This document shows positions 50,756 through 56,400 of a stretch of DNA of 64,000 nucleotides, one piece after another. The stretch is taken from contig CM037877.1 of NCBI GenBank assembly GCA_021292165.1, positions 130,504,274-130,568,273 on the forward strand. The letters are read 5' to 3'. Source of the DNA: Shinisaurus crocodilurus. Lineage: Eukaryota > Chordata > Lepidosauria > Squamata > Shinisauridae. How positions within the stretch are numbered: the stretch's first letter is position 1; every line of letters starts with the position of its first letter. Below the pieces are notes generated by a model. The model saw only the letters and a list, made by a program, of their open reading frames with translations, made no database searches and was not told the DNA's origin. The position numbers and the translations under genes were made by a program.

Positions 50756-52667
50756 GTGCTGGTACTAAGAATTCATCTCACTAATTGGCCAGACCTTAAA
50801 GCTAGACAGTCATGTGGTTGCATGCAACTTACAAAATGTTAACAAGCAGCCACAACAACATGTTAAACACTCATCCAAAACTAATCTTTGACAGCAACTT
50901 TGAGAAGTCATGTAAAATGAAAGCACTGAGATGTGGTTCCTGGAGAACCACTTGTCTCAGCCATGGAGGACATATCCATGTTATTTATTTATTTATTCAC
51001 TTTAAAAATTGGTTTACACATAGGACCCTCATTTGTTTTTAGTTCAGGCTTTAGACAAAAAAATAATGTAATCAATAGCATTTATACCATCCCCAGTACC
51101 ATGTTGCATGACATTTGGGACATCCTTTCCTCACTGTAGATTGCACCAGTAGTGCTAAATTGCAGCAACAGTGCTGACCCTGTGATTTCCCAGTCTACCA
51201 AGTAAGTTACCAAGGGACTAGCACATGCCGCGCATGGGTACCAAAGATCAGACTCACTGACTCAGAGCTTCAGACCCACCCACCTGTGCCGATGTGCCCT
51301 GGCTTAGCCACTTCTCACACCTCTGATGTGGTCCTGAAGAAGGGAAAGGACTAGCAGATATTGACTGTCAAAGGAACAATTGCTAATCCCACAAATGGGT
51401 GCCGGATTTCCAGATTTGTGGGATGTAAACTATAAAACAACAGTGTGGATCCTCAGTAGCTCTTGGGGCTGGTCCCAATATATGAGCAGGGCTCTCCAAC
51501 CTTTGGGTCCCCAGATGTTTTTGGCCTACAACTCCCAGCATGCTCCAGCCAGCTATGCTGGCTAGGGCATGCTGGGAGTTGTAGGCCAAAAACATCTGAG
51601 GACCCAAGGTTGGAGAGCCCTGTGATAGAGCTGATAATCGGTTTGTTTGTGATGTCGATGTGTCCCCAGAAGATGGTGGGAGCTGGTTACTGCTGGAGAC
51701 CCAAGTTGGGGTTAAGTTTAAGGGACAAGACTACCCTTAATGTTACACAATTTGTGTAACAAATTTGTGGGTGACACCTGCTCCAGGCATCTATGCTTGC
51801 AGCATGGAGTCCCCATTCTCCATGTCAGTAATCATCACAACCAGCAAAGAAAAGCGTAGGACTTTCACAAATCAATCGGTAATTAGGTGACCACCAGGAC
51901 ACCTCTGTGGGGAAAAAAGCGATTGTCACAAGTATGGGAAGAAGGGCATAAAATTGCCTTTAATCCTGGAGTGGGGTCTGTGGATTAAGAAGCCTCTTTT
52001 CCCTTGACGTTTTGGGACTACAAGATGTCTTCTTGTGGTCTCAAAAGCATGATGATTGTGCAGTCTCCGTACAACGAGAAATGGGAGGGTGCTCACTACA
52101 TATGCTCTGTAGCAGCTGCTTCTCTGCCATCTGCAGACAGCTCTAGCATTTGAGAAGCAGTTTTTGGCGAGGGCCGAGCTCCTGTCCGCAGCGGAGCTCC
52201 ACCACCGGTTCCGAGCGGGGCTGACTTGGCCGAAACAGCATTCTGCACATGTTCAGAAGCCCTCCCTCCCCCCTTTCCACCCATTGCAGGCAAGCAGGCA
52301 GGGGCCACTGAGACAAGACCAAGCGCCTCCCCGCTCCGCTCCCACCCCCCGGCCCGGCCCGGCCCGGCGGCCTCCCCCGCTCGCTTTGCCGCTCACCGAT
52401 GTTGCGGTGGCCCCGCAGCTCTTCCAGCGCTGCGCGCTCCTTGCGGAAGCCGTAATCGCCGCCGCCGCCGCCGCCTCCTTCGCCGGGGCTCCCCGGAGCC
52501 TGCAGCCTGGAACACGGCGGCAGAAACTCCTTGACGGCGGCCGGTGGGGCGCGGGGGTCGCCGAGGCAGCGCGCCTGGAAGACCGCGGCCGACGAGCCGC
52601 TGCCCAGCGGGGCCTCCACCTGCCACAGCCGCCCTAGCGCCTCCACCACCGACGACCCCGCCGCCAT
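28730..52667 (-). CDS. UHMK1: UHMK1 (KIS): U2AF homology motif Ser/Thr kinase, complete 8-exon coding region
   Basis: Eight minus-strand exons (52397-52667, 49115-49407, 48289-48480, 46785-46879, 41111-41187, 39993-40091, 30754-30842, 28730-28876) join in frame to 1263 nt, or 420 residues; as I recall, human UHMK1 has 419. Residues 22-30 form the Gly-rich loop, Lys46 is the ATP lysine, and HADLKPRN at 157-164 carries catalytic Asp159. DFG is at 178-180 and APE at 200-202, so the kinase looks active. Residues 310-342 are a linker, and about 343-420 form a UHM with RNP1-like GHVFVEY (371-377). The family is nuclear, phosphorylates splicing factor SF1 and other substrates (p27Kip1, stathmin) and binds ULM peptides through the UHM. 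The start at 52667 matches the family and has A at -3 and G at +4. Introns hold CR1, L1-type and hAT insertions, but no coding exon is broken. The linker is less acidic than I recall in human, and the UHM R-X-F motif reads KRF (393-395). Confidence 0.97.
29080..29285. mobile_element. Foldback repeat of the 'gtttggacaacacgctaagccac' family
   Basis: Two pairs of arms around GTTTGGACGACATGCTAAGCC and AGCGTGTCGTACAAACCCAG, with a G-run in the middle. Related copies lie at 31905-32105, 49815-50015 and at the right edge. Confidence 0.6.
29178..29192. repeat. Poly-G run
   Basis: About 15 consecutive G on the plus strand. Confidence 0.9.
29735..29795. repeat. Short dispersed repeat (tactcagaag type)
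   Basis: CTAGAAGTAAGCACCACTGA ... TTACTTTTGAGTAGACACG, a copy of the short family noted at 9175-9265. Lies in UHMK1 intron 7. Confidence 0.6.
30375..30547 (+). mobile_element. 5S rRNA-derived SINE with CR1-like tail
   Basis: Same structure as 14601-14774: AAGCTAAGCAGGGTCAGGCC, TTGGATGGGAGACC, then GGGGGTTGGACTCGATGGCC and CTATGAATC repeats. Lies antisense in UHMK1 intron 7, just upstream of exon 8. Confidence 0.88.
30754..30842 (-). CDS. UHMK1: UHMK1 coding exon 7 (first half of UHM)
   Basis: Residues 343-372. The acceptor is TTACACAG and the donor is CAT|GTAAGT. It encodes DMVDDIREECCKYGQIVSL and VPKENPGKGH. The last codon is His where I recall Gln in human. Confidence 0.96.
31572..31611. 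repeat. (GAT)n microsatellite
   Basis: About 13 GAT units; the apparent poly-His ORF on the minus strand is an artefact. Confidence 0.95.
31905..32105. mobile_element. Foldback repeat of the 'gggttcggacaacatggcaaccca' family
   Basis: Left GGGTTCGGACAACATGGCAA and right TTGCCATGTCGTGCAAACCC are inverted repeats about 200 bp apart. A dispersed DNA-transposon-like family. Confidence 0.65.
32960..33100 (+). mobile_element. Older LINE reverse transcriptase fragment, left part
   Basis: In one frame it reads ILAPLLFNPFLNDLAHFQ. Across the younger insertion (33101-34645) it continues as LLYADDAVLLSLSRF (to about 34732), with the YADD RT motif. It provided the target site for that insertion. Confidence 0.65.
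33101..34645 (+). mobile_element. L1-type retrotransposon insertion with 19-bp TSD
   Basis: Bounded by a perfect 19-bp repeat (AGAATCCCCCTCCTGTTGT, 33082-33100 and 34646-34664). It ends in AATAAAATTCATAAAAC, a polyadenylation-like tail, so it was inserted by target-primed reverse transcription in plus orientation. It contains a 165-residue open stretch (33487-33984) that I do not recognise. Probably a 5'-truncated or internally deleted LINE, or a non-autonomous derivative. Confidence 0.75.
33487..33984 (+). pseudogene. Unrecognised 165-residue ORF inside the L1-type insertion
   Basis: Charged Lys/Glu-rich peptide with two similar segments (EIHRGVEVLTGL and EIHRGFEIWIGL). It may be a remnant of a LINE ORF. 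No host-gene support. Confidence 0.35.
34733..35058 (-). mobile_element. CR1 LINE 3'-end fragment (reverse)
   Basis: AATCATAGAATCGTAGAGTTGG, CCATTGAGTCCAACCCC, GGCTGTCCAACCACATCTTG and CTTGAGCCCATTATTCTGTG, the reverse of the CR1 3' end. It abuts a CR1 in the opposite orientation. Confidence 0.85.
35076..36682 (+). mobile_element. CR1 LINE, 5'-truncated, fairly young
   Basis: Nearly intact RT region and complete 3' end. Open blocks at 35085-35510, 35520-35981 and 36018-36614 are separated by single stops or a frameshift. It ends with GGACTCGATGGCC...CCAACTCTACTTTTCTATGATTCTATGATTC, the CR1 octamer repeat. Lies antisense in UHMK1 intron 6. Confidence 0.93.
35085..36614 (+). pseudogene. CR1 ORF2 reverse transcriptase (disrupted)
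   Basis: Blocks include NYRPVSLTSIPGK, YLDFSKAFDKVPHDIL, GVPQGSVLGPVLF, KFADDTKLGG (FADD at 35793-35804) and, in the C-terminal part, LYSALVRPHLEYCVQFW and FSLQKRRLRGD. An in-frame TGA before 35520 and a stop near 35980 break the frame. All catalytic motifs are visible but the ORF is not intact. Confidence 0.92.
36683..37974. other. Unique intronic DNA in UHMK1 intron 6, possible conserved non-coding element
   Basis: No repeat recognised between a CR1 and a hAT remnant. The moderately GC-rich part at 37260-37920 has TAATTTAATTGC-like and other regulatory-looking words. Function inferred only from the absence of repeats. Confidence 0.3.
37975..38090. mobile_element. Diverged hAT foldback copy
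   Basis: CAGTCTTCCGCAACTTGGGG ... GGACTACAGCTCCCATCATC ... GGGAATTGTAGTCCAATGC, an old relative of the palindromic family. Confidence 0.6.
38122..38256. mobile_element. Palindromic hAT MITE (family B)
   Basis: CACTGTTCTCCAACCTTGGG ... CCAAGGTTGGAGACCACTG with flanks ATCTAGAC and ATATAGAC (7 of 8). Long arms of about 62 bp. Confidence 0.88.
38275..38640 (+). pseudogene. LINE ORF2 C-terminal fragment
   Basis: Open frame reading ISYLGIQMHSSGSFYEQW, AYKAKFLAQFAFGIPIWISG and similar. This pattern (a YLG core, then transport-like AKV.AQ..YG.PIW) is the post-RT part of a LINE. May belong to the same family as 32960-33100. Confidence 0.55.
38891..39061 (-). mobile_element. 5S rRNA-derived SINE with CR1-like tail
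   Basis: Reverse copy: the CR1-like end (CATAGAGTTGGACGGGGCC) is followed by GGTCTCCCATCCAAGTAATA and GACCCTGCTTAGCTTTCC. Lies sense-oriented in UHMK1 intron 6. Confidence 0.88.
39062..39992. other. Unique intronic DNA upstream of UHMK1 exon 7
   Basis: No repeat recognised. At 39200-39310 there are clustered TTAATTGATT, GCAATTAGC and TTCATTAGG words, homeodomain-like sites, so a regulatory element is possible but untested. Confidence 0.3.
39993..40091 (-). CDS. UHMK1: UHMK1 coding exon 6 (kinase-UHM linker)
   Basis: Residues 310-342. The acceptor ends in AAACAG and the donor is GAAG|GTTAGT. The exon is too short and spliced to show as a long ORF, but it translates to APHIEDLVMLPTPVLRLLN and then a linker reading ILSDASLQSEEEFE. 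The linker has fewer acidic residues than I recall in human. Confidence 0.95.
40286..40838 (+). mobile_element. Possible solo LTR
   Basis: Begins TGTCAGGGCTAGC, carries GCTTAATAAAACTC (AATAAA near 40758) followed by a short U5-like segment, and ends near an (AC)n tract. Composition and order are LTR-like, but the right end and TSD are not certain. Confidence 0.4.
41111..41187 (-). CDS. UHMK1: UHMK1 coding exon 5
   Basis: Residues 284-309 plus one base. The acceptor is TTGCTTTCCAG and the donor is TTTTG|GTAGGT. It encodes SMLHYDQEKR and ALCSPFFSIPF, the end of the kinase fold. Both phases match the neighbouring exons. Confidence 0.96.
41831..42190 (-). mobile_element. CR1/L2-like LINE fragment
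   Basis: The minus strand reads FKSMVWLFLECCVQFWWPDLKKDIVELEKVQKSVTG in pieces, the conserved C-terminal segment of CR1-type ORF2. Highly diverged. Confidence 0.6.
42220..42320. repeat. Fragment of the GGAAGATGACA MITE family
   Basis: TACAAATGGAAGATGACATT, TCTAAAATTCTGGGTTTGAG and ATTGGGAAGCACC parallel the interior and right part of 14261-14490. Confidence 0.5.
42880..42958. repeat. Short dispersed repeat (tactcagaag type)
   Basis: TAGGCTGTGATTCTATACAT ... GTTATTGAGTAAACATACAT, adjacent to the left end of the next element. Confidence 0.5.
43130..43760. repeat. CpG-rich minisatellite, about five units of about 110-140 bp
   Basis: Units are marked by GAGCGGGACAAGGCCGCCC, recurring near 43142, 43261, 43402, 43527 and 43636, each followed by AAAGCTTTGG-like text and GGCGGCGCCCCCCC. 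Long ORFs on both strands (up to 386 codons) arise from this composition and are not genes. Confidence 0.88.
44119..44295 (-). mobile_element. Partial tRNA-derived Sauria-type SINE
   Basis: TATACCCCACCTTTTTTCC, AATCCTCCTCTCCATTGTAT, CCTCACAACAACCCTGTGAG and a later GCCACTACACCAGTGCTCAG follow the reverse SINE order, with a gap. Confidence 0.7.
44409..45735. other. AT-rich unique DNA in UHMK1 intron 4
   Basis: No exon or classified repeat. It contains a loose inverted pair: CATTTAAATGAAAGAGTGTT near 44823 and ATACTCTTTCATTTAAGTGG near 44999, a possible foldback remnant. Confidence 0.4.
45736..45874. mobile_element. hAT foldback copy (older subfamily)
   Basis: CAGGGGTTGACAACTTGCAG ... GGCTTACAACTCCCATAATC ... 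GATGGGAGTTGTAGGCCAAA, the same palindromic architecture with different ends. Confidence 0.7.
46588..46723. mobile_element. Palindromic hAT MITE (family A), 61 bp from UHMK1 exon 4
   Basis: CAGGGCTCTTCAACC ... GGCTGGAGAGCCCTG with flanks CTCTAGAG and CTCTAGAA (7 of 8). Lies in intron 4 close to the exon 4 donor. Confidence 0.9.
46785..46879 (-). CDS. UHMK1: UHMK1 coding exon 4
   Basis: Residues 253-283 plus two bases of Ser284. The acceptor is CTGTCTCTAG and the donor is AAAAG|GTATGC. It encodes NNSAIIDHIFASK and AIPAYHLRDLL. A hAT MITE lies only 61 bp downstream of the donor. Confidence 0.96.
47087..47222. mobile_element. Palindromic hAT MITE (family A)
   Basis: CAGGGCTCTCCAACC ... GGTTGGAGAGCCCTG with flanks CTCTAGCG and TTCTAGCG (7 of 8). 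Arms almost perfect. In UHMK1 intron 3. Confidence 0.92.
47875..48056 (+). mobile_element. tRNA-like squamate SINE
   Basis: GTAGCTCATTGGTAGAGCTT (box A-like), GGGTCAATCCCTGGCACC (box B-like), then CTCCAGGTAGGGCCGGGAAA and TACTGAGCTAGAAGGACC ... CAGCTTCCTATGT. A reversed relative is at 53356-53486. Confidence 0.75.
48289..48480 (-). CDS. UHMK1: UHMK1 coding exon 3
   Basis: Residues 189-252, in phase 0 at both ends. The acceptor is ATCAACAG and the donor is AGG|GTGAGT. It encodes the activation and P+1 region (DGYRAPEAEL) and the DLWSLG motif of subdomain IX. Confidence 0.97.
48983..49050 (-). mobile_element. CR1 LINE 3'-end fragment near UHMK1 exon 2
   Basis: CATAGAATCATAGAAAAGTA, AGTTGGAAGGGCCATCGAGT and CCAACCCCCTGCTCAATGCA: the extreme CR1 3' end only. 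Confidence 0.85.
49115..49407 (-). CDS. UHMK1: UHMK1 coding exon 2
   Basis: Residues 91-188. The acceptor is TTTCTACTTGCAG and the donor is AATCAG|GTTGGT. It encodes the hinge, LLLELLDVSVSELL, the catalytic loop HADLKPRN and DFGLSF. A CR1 3'-end fragment sits about 65 bp into the downstream intron. Confidence 0.97.
49570..49627. mobile_element. Minimal 58-bp palindromic hAT MITE (family A)
   Basis: Only the two termini remain (CAGGGCTCTCCAACCTTGGG ... GGTTAGAGAGCCCTG), with a perfect 8-bp TSD TTCTAGAG (49562-49569 and 49628-49635). In UHMK1 intron 1, about 160 bp from exon 2. Confidence 0.92.
49815..50015. mobile_element. Foldback repeat with GTTAACC-rich arms
   Basis: GGTTAACCGTGAGTTAAACA, AACCCATAGTATCTGGGTTC and GGGTTAATTATGTGTGAACC; a relative of 29080-29285 and 31905-32105. 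Confidence 0.55.
50410..50610. repeat. Reverse copy of the GGAAGATGACA MITE family
   Basis: CCTGCCTCATTCATGGAATT, GAGGTCATCTTCTACTTGTA and AAATCTGTTAAGGAAGAAGA are the reverse complement, diverged, of phrases in 14261-14490. Confidence 0.6.
50721..50753. repeat. (TG)n microsatellite
   Basis: About 16 TG dinucleotides in UHMK1 intron 1. Confidence 0.95.
51487..51622. mobile_element. Palindromic hAT MITE (family A ends, family B arms)
   Basis: Ends CAGGGCTCTCCAACC and GGTTGGAGAGCCCTG, but the arms carry GTTTTTGGCCTACAACTCCC as in family B, so it is intermediate between the two. Flanks TATATGAG and TGATAGAG match weakly. In UHMK1 intron 1. Confidence 0.88.
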
Positions 52668-53000
52668 CCTCCGGGAGGCAACGAGGAGAACGCGCAGCGC
52701 AGCGCGGCGCTCACATCGCGCGGTCGCCGCCTCGCGGGCCGGGCCGAGCCAGGCGCAGGAGGGGAGGATCCTCCCGGCCCCGCGCGCGCACGTCAGGCGG
52801 CGCGCTCGCGGGGCTGGCCGGGGCGGCTCCCTTGCCTCGCTTCTGCCTGCCCCCTGCCCGGCCGAGGAGGGAGCCGGGCAGGCACAAGCGCACCGAGGGC
52901 CAGGCGAGCCCCCTCCCTCCCCGAGGGCGAAATTAGGGGGTGCCACGGGGAGGATCCTGGAAGCGTTGTGGAAACTAGTCGCTCAACTAAAACTCGTTTC
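52140..53000 (-). promoter_or_regulatory. CpG-island promoter region of UHMK1
   Basis: Very GC- and CpG-rich stretch covering exon 1, the start of intron 1 and about 300 bp upstream of the ATG. It has GC-box-like runs and no obvious TATA box, as expected for a housekeeping kinase promoter. The TSS cannot be placed exactly. Confidence 0.8.
52397..52667 (-). CDS. UHMK1: UHMK1 coding exon 1
   Basis: Residues 1-90 plus one base of codon 91. It contains the Gly-rich loop GSGSSAAVF (22-30), the lysine of AVKEF (Lys46) and a Gly-rich stretch (62-70) before YGFRKERAALEEL. The donor is G|GTGAGC at 52396. The exon lies in a CpG island. The reading frame stays open upstream to 52946, but only the Met at 52667 gives the family N-terminus. 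Confidence 0.96.
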
Positions 53001-53234
53001 CCCCCCCTCCCCCGCCACGGTTGTCTGAATTCTGGCTGGAGGATTTACATTGCCTTGATGTGGAACAGAAGCCTTTTCTGAGAATGGTGTACGCTGCGAA
53101 GGCAGCTTTGGAGAAGTCTGGAGAGATAATCTGGCCGCGCTGGGCGTTTGGAAGATGGTTGGCGGGTCCTCGCCTGGTGGCGGCAGGAACACATGAAGCT
53201 TCCTTGGCCCAATCCAGACCATTGGTCCGCCGAG

Positions 53235-53350
53235 CTCCCAGATGTTGCTAGACTACAGTTGCCAGAATCCCTTGCCATTAGCCATGCTGGCTGGGTATGC
53301 TGGGAGCTGTAAGCCAGCAACATCTGGGGACCCAAGGTTGGAGAGCCCTG
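53235..53350. mobile_element. Palindromic hAT MITE, left end eroded
   Basis: CCCAGATGTTGCTAGACTAC ... GGGACCCAAGGTTGGAGAG, then CCCTG. The left terminus is unrecognisable. About 570 bp upstream of the UHMK1 ATG. Confidence 0.8.
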
Positions 53351-53355
53351 GTCTA

Positions 53356-53486
53356 CATTGACTGGCAGTGGCTCTGCCAGGGTTTCCTAGCCCTCTGGAG
53401 AGCTGTGGGTTGAACTTGGGACCTTCTGCATGCAAAGGTTTCTTTTTGTGGTAGAGCATCTTCTTGTGCTCTACCACTGCCCTCTG
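53356..53486 (-). mobile_element. tRNA-like squamate SINE (reverse, partial)
   Basis: TTGACTGGCAGTGGCTCTGC, AGGGTTTCCTAGCCC and GACCTTCTGCATGCAAAGG are the reverse of the SINE at 47875-48056 and better preserve the tRNA-like head. Confidence 0.7.
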
Positions 53487-56400
53487 GTCCCTCCCAAGGT
53501 GTTCTTTAATTGCTCCAGTCTCCAAACAGCACTTCCGGGCAAGAATTTGACAACCCTAGTTACAAAAGATAACAAGATGTCCAATCTTTGGGGGAAATGG
53601 CCTTTTATACAATGAATGTTCCTGGCATCCACCCACCTATTTCCAGACCAACCCTTCTTCTCCCTGGTATAGTATAAACAGCACTGAAACAATAGACTTG
53701 GTGTTCAACTTCACAAAGCGGTACATGACAGCATATGAAGTCTACCACCCCCCTTACCTGTTCATGTGTCATAACAGGCTAGGCCTTTGTAGGATAGGAT
53801 GAGGCTTTGGAATAGATGGACCTAATGCATTTTGCACAAATAATTGCAGGATTGTGATTGCTAACATGGGAACTGGAGAATTGGAGAATATGGGAAGGAG
53901 TCGGTCCTATACTGGTTAGGACGAAGCAGAGTTTTCCCACTTATGCACAGCCTGGTTATTGAAACTGGTTATCACCACGTGGGTTGTTAAACCCTGCTAA
54001 AAGGCTCTTAAAAGGAAACGGATTGTCCAAACAAGGTTTAAAACTAATAAAGAAATTTATTAGTTTTACTTACAGTCCATTTAGTCATATATGCAGGATG
54101 CATATAGGCAGGTTAGCGTCTTTGGTGTTAAGAGTCTGCTTCATTGGAGGTCACTGGCTGGAAGCCAGCTCAGACCCAGGTTGGAGAGGGAGAGAGAGAG
54201 AGAGCTGGCCACAGAGAGGCTGGAAGTAGGGAGGAGGGGTTACAAAACATGCACCCTGGGGATTGTTCAATTAACCCTTTCCTCCCACTGTAACTAGTGG
54301 TTACATTAGTTGATTTAAGCAGGCAACATTCCATCAGAGAATTCACCTCTGGCTTGGAGAGCTGGACAAGCAAATGCTTGGAAGAAAACAAGGTAACATT
54401 TGTGCAGGAATACATTAACTTCAAGCTAAAAGGGGGTTTCCACAGTATCTGAAATAGTAGCATTTGTGGAGCAAGCGGGGCATGCACTAAAATAGCAAGT
54501 GCCCCCCTTTCCTGTTTTTAAGAAACAAAATGATTTATCCATTCATTCACAAAGTGGGCTACATATCAACAAATAATAAAATAAATGGGCATAAGAGGGG
54601 CTCTACAGGAAGCGGTGCACTTTCAGACACCCCGGTTCCAGGCTGCTTTACGTTTAGTGAAAATAACAACAACTATGTTCACAAGATGGAAAGAACTTTT
54701 ATTGTGCAATCTGAACAAGTAATCAACAACTGCCCACATTTCTTAACAAATTTAGATTACAGAGCTAAAAAGAACTGGTTTATGTTTTGAAAACCTGTGA
54801 TTTTCAGACGCTCATTCTGTTGCAGATTATTTTCATTAAACAGTGATATGGAACTTTTCTTCAGTTTCGGCACACCAGCATATAAGAACATAAGAAGAGC
54901 CGTGCCCGATCAAGCCACATGCAGAGCATAAGTCTAATAGCATCCTCCAACTCTGATACAGAAGTAATATATAGCTATCATGACTAGTAGCCATTGATAG
55001 CCTTATCCTTCCTGAATATAATATATTATAAATTTATATAGGAAGCATAGGTGCATACATACACGCCCTATGCTGGGATTTGCCTGCACACGGATGCATT
55101 GCCCTCCAATGTGCCCATGCGCATGGCTGCCTTTTAGTTTTACATCTTCACACATTCTGTGCGGATCTGCAAAGGGTTCTGTAAGCTTGTTAGGCCAAAT
55201 GCACTTGCAGAGCTTCCAGAGTCAGAAACTCTGCCTTACCATGATTATGAACCCTGCCCATCATGGAAGCTCTGTACGTGGATTCAGCTGAACCCTCTTA
55301 CAGAATTCATTGCAGAGCTTGGTGCTGAATGCACAAAGATCTAAAAGGCAGCCAGGTGCGCAGGGACACTGGCTTACATGCACACCACATCCCCCCCACA
55401 CACACACACTTTAGCCCTACACATGTGCAGGCAAATGCCTGCATAGGGTTACATACAAATCTGAAATAGATATCTGGGCGACAGCATCAGACATCTGAGG
55501 GACAGATACATTTAAACAGAAATTGATTCAAATCTCATACTTTTTCTGGTGATTCTTTTCTCACATATGCTTTTGACTAAACCCCCACTGAACACCATGG
55601 CTTTCTGAGTAAATATGCACAGGACAATGCTGCATGATGACCTGTTTGACCACCTGCCTTCAACGGTCTCTAAAAGCATTCATGTCCAAACAGTCCAACA
55701 ACTTATAAGTACACTTTGATCAGAGTAGAAGGTTTACTTAGAATTACATTTCCACACAGGGAGATGAATGGTTGACCCACAGCCCAGTCTTATGTGGAGT
55801 TAACTTGCTTGAGCTCATTGATTCCAGTGGATTTATTTGTGCAAAACTCTGCATAGGAATGGCCTTTTTTCTGTCTTTCTTTTTTTACAGAGGCTCTGTG
55901 TCTTTAGCAGCTACACAGTAACAATTCAGGAAGTGCTATTTCCCCAGTATTGGAGCATCAATGATGGGGAAAGCTTCGCTTACTGAATTACTGCTGGCCA
56001 TGTAGCTATTAAGAGTACAGGGAAGAGCTAAAATAGATTTGCTTACAAAAATTGTCATAATTCTTCTTTACAAATTTTGCTGGGGAATTTTCTCCAAATA
56101 TTTGACATCTAGATTGGACATTCAATGATGTTTTCCCCAATAGCTTGACTGATGTTGACAGTAAACATACAGTGTTATTTAGTATTTGACAGTACTAAGA
56201 GCTGAAACGCAACAGGATATCAGAGTGGTTTTCAAACTTCATTCCCCAATCAACTTGTCCGCCAAGGAGGCCCTACAAGTTGCAGAGGATCCTGGCCTTG
56301 TCCTAGGATGCACAGTCAGTTCACAAGAGACTGCTGTCGAGAATCACTTCCCCTCATCATGATCTGTGAATGTGCCCTCAGACACCCCCAACATTATCTG

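Noticed and set aside
52143..52946. 267-codon ORF as the UHMK1 first exon in full
   Set aside because: Only 52397-52667 is coding by homology. The upstream part precedes the family start Met, and the downstream part is past the GTGAGC donor.
53930..54440. Possible second solo LTR
   Set aside because: Composition and a TTTATT word are suggestive, but no TG...CA ends with a TSD could be defined.
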